The position numbers and the translations under genes are program-made. From contig CAZCRE010000028.1 in the NCBI GenBank assembly GCA_964501075.1, positions 1 to 14,938 on the forward strand: DNA of 14,938 nt, written 5' to 3'. This stretch comes from CAZCRE01 sp964501075. GTDB lineage: Archaea; Thermoproteota; Bathyarchaeia; Bathyarchaeales; Bathycorpusculaceae. The notes beneath the pieces are model-generated. The model searched no databases. It was not told where the DNA came from and saw nothing but the letters and a program-made list of their open reading frames with translations. This document shows positions 5,443 through 12,323 of this stretch, one piece after another (position 1 is the stretch's first letter; the number at the start of each line of letters is the position of its first letter).

Positions 5443-7824
5443 ATGGTTAAGGTCGTTTTTTGGCTCTTGGACATAAGCTATGAAGTTGTAGAAGACAGCA
5501 TGGAGGTTCGACTCTGGGGAAACAACGACTCTGGAGAAAGAGTGCTCGTCGTTGACAGGAATTTTGTCAGTTATTTCTATGCTGTTGTCGAAAAAGATGC
5601 AGATGTTGCAAGAGTAGTTGAGGAGATCAAGAATGGGAATTATCCAGCAATCGTGAACCTTGAAGTTGCTGATAGAAGATTCTTTGGCAGGCCAGTCAAA
5701 GCTGTGAAAGTCTACTGCAAGAACCCTGACGACGTGCCAAAATATGCAAGAGTCCTTCGAGACCTCGAAGGTGTGAAAGACTGCCTTGAAGACGACATTC
5801 GGGTTTCCATGCGCTACATGATTGACAACGACGTTGTCCCTTGCGCGTGGCATGAAGTGGAGGTGGTTGAAGAAACTGGGCTTTCAGATGTTCAAGTTGA
5901 CAAGGTGTACGTGGCAAAGACGACGCCGAAACCCATCGAAAAGACTGAGCCTCCGCAATTGAGGATCCTAGGGTTCACGATGGTTTGCTACAGTAAAGAA
6001 GGAACACCAAAGCCCGAGAGAAACCCAGTCGTCATGATCTCAGTGGTCACAGACAGTGGAGCGGAAAAACAGTTCGTGGCAAATGAAGACAGGAACGATA
6101 AGGCTGTTCTAGAACCATTCATAGACTGGGTCCGAGAATTTGACCCGGACGTGATCGTAGGTTATGGAACGAACAGTGGAGACTGGCCCTATCTTATTGA
6201 GCGATGCAAAAGACTTGGATTGCGTTTGTACGTTGATAAGACGAGGACTGAGCCACATGCGAGCATTTACGGCCATGTTTCAATTAGTGGTAGAGCCAGC
6301 GTAGACCTTGCAGATTATGCTGCGGAGTTCCCTGAGGTTAAAGTCAAGAGTCTGGAGAATCTGGCAGACTACCTAGGAATCATGAAGACAGAAGAACGTG
6401 TCTTGATTGAAGACATGGAATTGGCAGATTACTGGGATGACAGGAAGAAACGTGGGATTCTGAAAAGGTTCTCGATGGATAACGCTCACTCGGTCATTGG
6501 CATCACCAGAGCCGTTTTGGATTTCGGTTTGCAGCTTTCAAGTCTTGTGGGTCTGCCACTTGACCATGTGGGAACCGCTGCGGCAGGCTTCAGAGTTGAG
6601 TGGTTTCTGATAAAGCTCACACACAAGGTCGGCGAACTCGTGCCTAAGAGAATAGAGCGGCCTTACAGGCCATACACAGGCGCGATAGTGCTCAATCCCA
6701 AACCTGGTTTGCACGACGGCGTTGCAGACTTGGATTTCAAGAGTATGTACCCGAACATAATGATACGCTACAACCTATCGCCAGACACGTATGTATCGCC
6801 GGAAGAGCCTGAGCCAGCCAGTGGAGTCTTCGAAGCGCCTGAGGTTAAGCACAGGTTCCGCAAGGAACCCGCAGGCTTCTACAAAGAAGCCCTTTCATAT
6901 CTTATCAGCGTTCGCGGTGAAATCCGTTTAAGAATGAAGAAACTTCGATCCGAGAGTGTCGAGTTTCGGGTTTTGAACGCGCGCCAGAAGGCAGTGAAGG
7001 TGATCACAAATGCTATGTATGGTTACGCTGGGTGGATTGCTGCACGATGGTACGTTAAACAGGTAGCTGAGGCTGCAACGGCATGGGGAAGATATACTAT
7101 ACGGGGCGCTATTGAAATGGCTGAAAAAGCTGGTCTTCAAGTTGTTTATGGCGACACTGACAGCATATTTGTCAAGAATGAGCGGGAGAAAGTTGAGAAG
7201 CTTTTGAAGGATGTTGAAGAGAAGTTGGGGTTAGAGATCGGCGTAGACAAGGTTTACTTGCGGATTTTCTTCACGGAAGCAAAGAAGCGGTATGCAGGAC
7301 TATTGCCTGATGGAAGCCTCGATATTGTAGGTTTGGAAGTAATGCGTGGAGACTGGGCGATAGTGGCCAAAAGAGTCCAGGAAAAGGTTCTGGAGATCAT
7401 TCTCAAGGATCAATCTCCGAAGAAGGCGTCTGAATATGTGCGGGGGTTCATTTCCGGTCTCAGACAGAAGCATGTCGCATACCGCGACCTCATCATTTGG
7501 AAGACTTTAACGAAGCCTCCTGACGAGTATGAAATTAAGGCTGCGCATGTTGAAGCTGCCAGAATGCTGAAAGAGAAAGGCTGGGAACTCTCTGTAGGCG
7601 ACAAGGTGGGCTACGTGGTAGTTGCCGGATCGGGTCGTCTCTATGAAAGGGTGAAGCCCTACGTGTTCGCTTCTTATGATGAGGTGGACATTGAATATTA
7701 TGTGTCGAAGCAAGTTGTGCCTGCCGCGGCAAGGGTTCTTGAAAGTTTTGGCATAACTGAAGAGCAACTGCTGGCTCCTAGGATGGAATCAAGGGATAGT
7801 AAGAGGCTCACGGACTTCTTTTGA
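5443..7824 (+). CDS. Family B DNA polymerase with degenerate exonuclease sites
   Basis: A DNA-templated DNA polymerase of archaeal family B, 793 residues from ATG 5443. A TTG at 5428 would add five. Polymerase motifs are intact: A (DFKSMYPNI, Asp431), B (RQKAVKVITNAMYGY), C (YGDTDS, Asp571 and Asp573) and KKRY. The C-terminus SKRLTDFF resembles a PIP box for binding PCNA. The 3'-5' exonuclease domain is present, but its sites are altered. The Exo I FDIE-type motif reads FTMV (T179, V181). Exo II keeps D247 but has G242 for the usual Asn. In Exo III, Y-x3-D reads F-x3-N (F343, N347). Proofreading is therefore probably lost while synthesis is retained. This could be a secondary polymerase beside a proofreading PolB or PolD elsewhere; that is inference. 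It converges on dnaG with a 2-bp gap. Confidence 0.93.
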   Translation: MVKVVFWLLDISYEVVEDSMEVRLWGNNDSGERVLVVDRNFVSYFYAVVEKDADVARVVEEIKNGNYPAIVNLEVADRRFFGRPVKAVKVYCKNPDDVPKYARVLRDLEGVKDCLEDDIRVSMRYMIDNDVVPCAWHEVEVVEETGLSDVQVDKVYVAKTTPKPIEKTEPPQLRILGFTMVCYSKEGTPKPERNPVVMISVVTDSGAEKQFVANEDRNDKAVLEPFIDWVREFDPDVIVGYGTNSGDWPYLIERCKRLGLRLYVDKTRTEPHASIYGHVSISGRASVDLADYAAEFPEVKVKSLENLADYLGIMKTEERVLIEDMELADYWDDRKKRGILKRFSMDNAHSVIGITRAVLDFGLQLSSLVGLPLDHVGTAAAGFRVEWFLIKLTHKVGELVPKRIERPYRPYTGAIVLNPKPGLHDGVADLDFKSMYPNIMIRYNLSPDTYVSPEEPEPASGVFEAPEVKHRFRKEPAGFYKEALSYLISVRGEIRLRMKKLRSESVEFRVLNARQKAVKVITNAMYGYAGWIAARWYVKQVAEAATAWGRYTIRGAIEMAEKAGLQVVYGDTDSIFVKNEREKVEKLLKDVEEKLGLEIGVDKVYLRIFFTEAKKRYAGLLPDGSLDIVGLEVMRGDWAIVAKRVQEKVLEIILKDQSPKKASEYVRGFISGLRQKHVAYRDLIIWKTLTKPPDEYEIKAAHVEAARMLKEKGWELSVGDKVGYVVVAGSGRLYERVKPYVFASYDEVDIEYYVSKQVVPAAARVLESFGITEEQLLAPRMESRDSKRLTDFF

Positions 7825-7826
7825 AC

Positions 7827-8969
7827 CTAGCCTTCTACAATGTCTGCAAACGTCGTCAGCTGAACCGTTAATGATGGCTTGACGGCTTCTGATACTCGTG
7901 AAGCGATTATTCGCTTTATGTCCTTCTCGCTTGCAACGTCGACTATTCTTTGCGTTATGATTCCGTCGAAGATGACCGTGTCCACTCCTGTCATTTCTCG
8001 AAGCTTCTCAGCAAGCTGGCTTACTGGCAATCGTTCTATTTGCTCCACTTTGTCGTTTAGGAGAACCGCTTCCAACGTGCCCTCTAGCGCCTTCGTGATT
8101 TCGACCATTTCCTTGGGCATTTCTGTTTTCTGCTTTTCTCTCTTTGGCTTGAACAAGTCTTGAATCGCGATTCTGGCTTCTAGCGCGTCTAGAACCTCTT
8201 TACAGTTACATTCCTCGATTTCCTTTCCTCGGGGAGCTCTGGAAATGTATTTTACGTCAGTGACTTGTAGAAGCTCTTTCAGTATGAGGTCGCCGCCTCT
8301 GTCTCCATCGAGAAGCGCGGTTGCCTCTTTCTCTTTGCAGATTTTCTTTATTGTTTCTGGAACTTTCGCTCCTTCCAAGGCGATAGTGTTCAGTATGCCG
8401 CAACGCATGAGATTTATTATGTCGGCGCGTCCTTCAACAAGTATGATTTCTTTGGCGCCAGTGAGTTCTGGACCTGCGGGCAGTTCGTCCTCGCCATATT
8501 TTTCGACTTTGCCGATTTTGAGTGTTTCTGAGACTTCTTTGAATACTTCGTCAACTGACGGCATGGACTCGATTGTCCATTTGTGAAGAATTTCTTTGGC
8601 TCGGTCAATTATGATTTTTCTTCTGGCTTCTCTGACGTCTTCAATCTTTTCCAAGGTTACTTTTGCAGCGCATGGTCCGACTCGGTTTATGGCTTCCACG
8701 CTGGCAGCTATTAGCGCTGTTGACACGCGGTCTAGACTTGTCGGAATGGTTATCGTGCCAGTGGTCTTGTCATTTTTTGAGTGCAAATCAATTTCTATTC
8801 TTCCGATTCTACCTGATTTCTGAAGCTCTCTCAGGTCGAGTTCTGGCCCAAATAAACCTTCAGTTTGACCGAAGACTGCTCCTATAACATCTGGTTTTTC
8901 AACTACTCCCTCTATTTCAAACTTGGCTTGTATAACATACTTTATTGTAAACGTTTGTGATGAACCCGT
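7827..8969 (-). CDS. dnaG: Archaeal DnaG (TOPRIM primase-like protein)
   Basis: An archaeal DnaG-family protein. Known of the family: a TOPRIM protein with reported primase activity that also associates with the exosome as an RNA-binding subunit. Seen: the conserved N-terminal block (KYVIQAKFEIEGVVEKPDV, then IGAVFGQTEGLFGPELDLRE and a SGRIGRI segment), KTTGTITIPTSLDR, then a TOPRIM domain with Glu in VEGRAD (about residue 179) and DGDRGG (about 221-223), and a helical C-terminus. The start is the problem: from the upstream in-frame stop to the first TTG (8786) there is no ATG, GTG or TTG, yet the conserved N-terminus lies upstream of that TTG. The start given is an ACG (8969) seven bases after a strong Shine-Dalgarno; ATA at 8975 or 8945 are alternatives. 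Starting at 8786 would lose about 55 conserved residues. A base error here is also possible. Confidence 0.88.
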   Translation of the reverse strand, partial: TGSSQTFTIKYVIQAKFEIEGVVEKPDVIGAVFGQTEGLFGPELDLRELQKSGRIGRIEIDLHSKNDKTTGTITIPTSLDRVSTALIAASVEAINRVGPCAAKVTLEKIEDVREARRKIIIDRAKEILHKWTIESMPSVDEVFKEVSETLKIGKVEKYGEDELPAGPELTGAKEIILVEGRADIINLMRCGILNTIALEGAKVPETIKKICKEKEATALLDGDRGGDLILKELLQVTDVKYISRAPRGKEIEECNCKEVLDALEARIAIQDLFKPKREKQKTEMPKEMVEITKALEGTLEAVLLNDKVEQIERLPVSQLAEKLREMTGVDTVIFDGIITQRIVDVASEKDIKRIIASRVSEAVKPSLTVQLTTFADIVEG

Positions 8970-8976
8970 AAATATG

Positions 8977-8984
8977 CACCTCCT
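8977..8984 (-). promoter_or_regulatory. Strong Shine-Dalgarno upstream of dnaG
   Basis: AGGAGGTG on the minus strand matches the archaeal 16S anti-SD almost fully and sits just upstream of the dnaG conserved region. In-frame codons after it are TGC, ATA, TTT, ACG, GGT. The ACG lies seven bases beyond its end. It shows translation should begin here even though no canonical start codon is in frame. Confidence 0.6.
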
Positions 8985-9279
8985 ATTGATTAGTTGATGG
9001 TTAGCTTTGATTATGTGATGAGCTAATCGTGCTTTTGAAACACGAAACTAACTCATGACTTCCCGTCTATATTACCTTTGTGGACTACTAGTCAGTCATT
9101 CACTATAGCCTCTCGCTATCAAGAGAACACTGGCAACCTCCACGGCTAATGTGTCGCTTCTGTCTTGTTGTCAGATCAGAGATCGCGAAGACTAGGACCA
9201 TACTCAATGGGTGGACACTTTGATCGCTAAGCCTTATGAAAACAGGGAACAGTTATTGAAATACAAGAGATGAAAGAAC
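8985..9279. other. Intergenic stretch without recognised gene
   Basis: About 295 bp between the dnaG ribosome-binding site and the broken secreted-protein gene. No tRNA, rRNA, repeat array or convincing coding frame was recognised. A TATA-like CTTATGAAAA at 9231-9240 could drive the plus-strand pseudogene. The remainder shows no structure I can assign. Confidence 0.5.
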
Positions 9280-10054
9280 ATGAAAGGATTCGGCTTCTCC
9301 ATCATCTTGCTCACATGCTTCCTCTTGATTGGCAATGTTTCAGCCGTTCTCGGATACACTTGCGGCGTCAGAAGCGGAGACTACATGAGATATAACGTCA
9401 GCATCTTGGGTCCAGTCTAAGCGACAGCATTAAAGGATCGATCAAGTTAACCATTCAAAGTGTAGGATGCCCACACGTCAGTGGAACCTACGAAGCCAGC
9501 GTACAAGGATATTCCGTTACCCCTCAACCAGAGCCATTTTCACTGGACATCTCAACAGGAATTGGCGGTACGGAGGATACATAATTCCCGCCAACTTGAC
9601 ATTCGGAAGCACCATTCCCGGTGAAGGAACCACGGTGCAATCAATTGTGGATTGGGGTGGGAGAAAGGCTATTCAAGCTAACGCAACTTCGCCCTTTAGC
9701 GGACTTGAAGGGCAGATATGCTGGGACCAGTTGACTGGCGTGCTTCTTGAGGCAAAGAGCTCAACAGGGGGCACCTACACCTATTCGATAGCATTGGCCG
9801 AGACCAACATGTGGAGTGGTGAATTCTCGGGCTGGTGGATTCTTATTGTCATTGCAGCCGTGGTCGCGGTTATTTTGACTGTCACAGTCTTGATGCTACG
9901 TCGAAAGAAGACCCTGTCAAATCAATCTTCTACCCGAATCCATCCTCCACCACCGCCCCTACCAACTGCGGCTACACCGGCATGCCCAGCGTTCGGCAGA
10001 CCGTTGTGCATTGGACAGCATCAGAAAGGGTGCCGCCACGACTGCAAGAAGTAA
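9280..10054 (+). pseudogene. Frameshifted secreted, membrane-anchored protein
   Basis: One gene spread over three frames. Frame 1, from ATG 9280: a signal peptide (MKGFGFSIILLTCFLLIGN, then VSAVLG) and YTCGVRSGDYMRYNVSI, ending at TAA 9418. Frame 2, about 9411-9590: SDSIKGSIKLTIQSVG...SGTYEASV...FSLDISTGIGG, ending at TAA about 9582. Frame 3, about 9570-10054: YIIPANLTFGSTI...GLEGQICWDQLTGVLLEAK, a transmembrane helix (WWILIVIAAVVAVILTVTVL) with RRKK stop-transfer, a Pro-rich linker, and a tail that looks like a damaged zinc ribbon (ACPAFGRPL...CRHDC, one Cys replaced by Phe). Each frame continues the previous one sensibly, so the ancestor was probably a surface protein with a large outer domain and a small cytoplasmic zinc ribbon. 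Frameshifts fall near 9400-9411 and 9563-9582. Real decay and sequencing indels cannot be separated here. Function unknown. Confidence 0.7.
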
Positions 10055-10107
10055 GCGTGAACTTACTCCTGCTTTCTTTCGTTTGTCCTGGCAGAACGGT
10101 TCATCCG

Positions 10108-10530
10108 CTATGTAGTAGAACGACCGATCTTGCGCTTCAAGGTCTCCATGTACTTGATCAAGCCTTCAACGTCTTTTACCTCTTTTCCCACGAGGCCAAA
10201 AAGCTCAAGCCAGAAAGCGAGGTTAGGCGTCACTCCCATGTTTTCCAAACTCAGTTTCAGACGCTTTGTCGCTTCCTTTCCTCTCCTGTCAAAGTCCAAC
10301 ATCAAGATGACTTCTTGAACCCTGAGTCTTTCCAAGTCGGACAGGACGTTTAAGAAGGATTTGCCACCTGCCTTCAAGGTTATGATCTTCCCGTCTACGT
10401 TCAGGGCTCTCAGCGTTTCGACGTCTTTCTTGCCTTCTACGACAACGGGAATCTCTTTGGATGATTCTTCAGCCAAAGACTCTAAGAGATGCTCGATTTT
10501 TTCCTCTTTTTCCTTAAGATGCGTGGACAA
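10108..10530 (-). CDS. Small TOPRIM-domain protein (UPF0292-like)
   Basis: A 140-residue protein consisting mainly of a TOPRIM fold, the metal-dependent domain of topoisomerases, primases and RNase M5. Seen: a charged N-terminal helix, Glu32 in VVVEGKKD, LKAGGKSF, and D79-x-D81 in LMLDFDRRGKE, i.e. the full acidic set, so metal binding is likely kept. The size and lone domain fit archaeal UPF0292-type proteins; the substrate is unknown, with RNA maturation or DNA processing the usual guesses. The start is TTG 10530, six bases past the tyrS stop, with AAGGT spanning that stop as a possible ribosome-binding site; no in-frame ATG exists. It is probably co-transcribed with tyrS. Confidence 0.75.
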   Translation of the reverse strand: MSTHLKEKEEKIEHLLESLAEESSKEIPVVVEGKKDVETLRALNVDGKIITLKAGGKSFLNVLSDLERLRVQEVILMLDFDRRGKEATKRLKLSLENMGVTPNLAFWLELFGLVGKEVKDVEGLIKYMETLKRKIGRSTT

Positions 10531-10536
10531 ACATTG

Positions 10537-11625
10537 TTACCTTGTTATCTTTGCATTCTTGATGGCGCTCAGGCAGTTTTTTGCTTCTGCATTGTTTTTG
10601 AAATACGTTCTGGCTGGCCCAAGTATCTTGATTAGTTCTTCAGCTACCGAGTTCTTGAGGTCTTGAGGGTGGAGCTTGCCTTGTGTGTAGGCTGTTTCCA
10701 GTTCACGATAGCTTTGGAACTCGGTAGGACCTCCGAATTTGGCTGGCCTCTCTATCTTGAAGGTCTGTATTTCTCTGAAGATTATGTGTTTGGTTATGTC
10801 TAGGACGGGATTGAATTGGGCGGTTCTTTCGGGGCAGAATGCTCGGCTCATTTTCTGTTTTATCTCTTCTGGAGTGTCATAGAGGAATATGCAGGTTTCA
10901 GGCTTGCTTTTGCTCATCTTGGCAGATGAAAGGGCTTCTTTTTCTTGCCCTTCGGGTATGGGCCATACTTTAGGTTTTTCCAGACCTTGCAGTAGATGAT
11001 GGTGAACACATACGGGTTTCCAGAACCCAAGCTTTTCCCCGAGTTCTCGGGCTACGACATTGGCTTTGCGTTGGTCTATGCCTAGCTGGCAGATTTTTAC
11101 TTGCATGTGGAATATGTCAGCAATTTGCATTGGTGTGTAGAGGAAGTCCGAAACCATTCTGGCTTCAGTTTCCTTTCTGCCTGCGATTTCCAGTGTGCGT
11201 CTTCCTCTGGCTATGGTGAGGTTTTTGGCGATCTTAATCGTCTTTGCCCAATAGTCAAGATCATCGTAGAGTTCGTCTGAGTAGATGAATTCCACCTTGT
11301 CTTTCGGAACGCCAAGAGCTAGCCACGAATGTTTGAAGAGGTCGGCGGCTTTGCGGATTGTTTCGAGGTCTCCTCCAAGCTTGTTGTTAAGCCAAGCATG
11401 CCAAGTGGACAGGTAAGCCTTGTAGCGTATTCCAGCTTCTACGAAATCCTTGATTTTGTAGGCGCAGATTAGGCCTGTTCCAAGGTGTACTAAACCGGAT
11501 GGTTCCCAGCCGTTATAGGCTATTGGGTGCTCTTCAGTTTCCAAGAGCGTTCTTAGGTCTTCTGGAGTTAGGATTTCCTCAGTTGGGGGTTTGCAGATTA
11601 GTTCGATTTTTGTTTCTATGTCCAA
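10537..11625 (-). CDS. tyrS: Tyrosyl-tRNA synthetase
   Basis: A class I synthetase that charges tRNA-Tyr. Seen, 362 residues: Y37-N-G-W-E-P-S-G and HLGT (47-50, the HIGH-type motif); Y163, Q167 and D170 in the YTPMQIAD segment, matching the tyrosine-binding Tyr/Gln/Asp of the archaeal enzyme; KMSKS at 236-240; a C-terminal HPQDLKNSVAEELIKILGPAR block as in archaeal TyrRS. The tyrosine-recognition residues argue against TrpRS. It is longer than the roughly 306-residue methanococcal enzyme, with extra sequence mainly at the ends and around the connective region. The start is TTG 11625, preceded by AAGAAGGACAAG as a ribosome-binding site. It is followed six bases later by the TOPRIM gene. Confidence 0.93.
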   Translation of the reverse strand: MDIETKIELICKPPTEEILTPEDLRTLLETEEHPIAYNGWEPSGLVHLGTGLICAYKIKDFVEAGIRYKAYLSTWHAWLNNKLGGDLETIRKAADLFKHSWLALGVPKDKVEFIYSDELYDDLDYWAKTIKIAKNLTIARGRRTLEIAGRKETEARMVSDFLYTPMQIADIFHMQVKICQLGIDQRKANVVARELGEKLGFWKPVCVHHHLLQGLEKPKVWPIPEGQEKEALSSAKMSKSKPETCIFLYDTPEEIKQKMSRAFCPERTAQFNPVLDITKHIIFREIQTFKIERPAKFGGPTEFQSYRELETAYTQGKLHPQDLKNSVAEELIKILGPARTYFKNNAEAKNCLSAIKNAKITR

Positions 11626-11656
11626 TTTCTTGTCCTTCTTGGATCGTTGGCTTTTA

Positions 11657-11668
11657 GCTTTTTATTAC
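11657..11668 (-). promoter_or_regulatory. Putative tyrS TATA element
   Basis: On the minus strand AATAAAAAGC lies about 35-40 bases before the tyrS start, in the only A/T-rich part of the spacer. Spacing would put the transcript start near 11634. Weak, position-based call. Confidence 0.35.
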
Positions 11669-11678
11669 ATGTGTGAAC

Positions 11679-12013
11679 TTAAGAGTTTAGTTTTGAAATC
11701 AACTTGGCACATCTTTCCAGTTTCTCCTTGACCCAAGATCCTTTCACTTTCACTATTGATTTTCGATTCGTCTCTTCGTGAACCGTATGCAATATTTTTT
11801 ATCGCTCAGGCTTTTTGAGCGACTGTCGACCAATCCCTGTTTTATGGCTTCCGTCTGGGCTTCGTGGAAGGAAACGGGTTGAGGGTTCGCATGCTCTTTC
11901 TTTGTTAATACAACCCAGATTTCATGGTAGCTGTCCTTGTTTGCTTCAAGGAGATTTGATAGTTCTTTCATGTTCTTGGGTTCAAAACTGATCGTTTTCT
12001 TCTCATTGTCCAT
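11679..12013 (-). pseudogene. YdeI/OmpD-associated-like protein, frameshifted and shortened
   Basis: The frame from ATG 12013 (GAAGG ribosome-binding site seven bases upstream) gives ISFEPKNMKELSNLLE, a VWVVLTKK-like strand (IWVVLTKKE), SFHEAQTEAIKQGLVDS and a RFTKRR block. That order (FxPxxxxEWxxWLExN, gVWLvfyKK, syeEAvEeALcfGWIDs, rFTPRR) is the N-terminal half of the YdeI family. The frame stops at 11753 just after RFTKRR, but the -1 frame carries on with KSIVKVKGSWVKEKLERCAKLI, the expected next element (KSxWSKxNxxRVexLI), ending at TAA 11679. So there is a frameshift near 11760 and loss of the C-terminal half (full family members are near 190 residues). The conserved G-W-I-D is G-L-V-D here. 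Family function is poorly defined. Probably a decayed gene. Confidence 0.65.
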
Positions 12014-12323
12014 CAAGTTGCCTTCACTTAGTCGATGGTGTTTTCGCGGGCTGTTTTGTTTCCCGCGTAACCTAACACTTAACTTCATTGTAGAGCGGTA
12101 CGCTCCTCTGGGTTAAGCTCTCTCGGCGTGGGATGTTTGTGCCCGCGCCCACCGTGTCCCATGCTTGGGTAAACCCGCCATCACAATGAGATAAGCCTTG
12201 GAGGCTTGTCTTTTCCGTTGGGTCCGTCTGCATGGATGTGCCGGCGGGATTAGATAGGGCTCGGTTTTGTCATCGCCAAACCAAAGGTGTGGAGACTGGA
12301 AAATTAAAGGTTCCTATCTTTAC
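12014..12323. other. GC-rich hairpin-dense intergenic region, candidate structured RNA
   Basis: Between the pheT stop and the YdeI remnant. Stems seen: CGCGGG/CCCGCG (12045-12050 with 12062-12067); GAGCG-GTA-CGCTC (12093-12105); GGGTTAAGC with GCTT and AACCC (12110-12118 with 12163-12166 and 12172-12176); GGCGTGGG/CCCGCGCC (12125-12132 with 12142-12149, nine-base loop, one G-U); a 9-bp hairpin GATAAGCCT-TGG-AGGCTTGTC (12190-12210) followed on the plus strand by TTTT; and a longer-range CCCGCC/GGCGGG (12174-12179 with 12243-12248). On the minus strand TTTAATTTT (12301-12309) could be a TATA element giving an RNA from about 12275 downward. No tRNA T-loop, SRP helix 8 or 5S pattern was found. 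Strand and identity unknown. Confidence 0.35.

Noticed and set aside
9015..9021. GTGATGA, a perfect C box of a C/D guide RNA
   Set aside because: No CTGA D box or second C'/D' pair lies within the next 50 bases.
9835..10353. 172-residue plus-strand frame
   Set aside because: It runs across the end of the broken membrane protein and antisense through the TOPRIM gene; no domain and an implausible composition.
12093..12150. Partial resemblance to 5S rRNA on the minus strand (CATCCC...GCTTAACCC)
   Set aside because: The helices required for 5S do not form and the loop sequences differ; the local pairing is a different hairpin.
12246..12256. GGGATTAGATA, identical to a conserved 16S rRNA segment
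   Set aside because: The match ends after 11 bases and the flanks do not continue as 16S rRNA; chance or an unrelated structured RNA.
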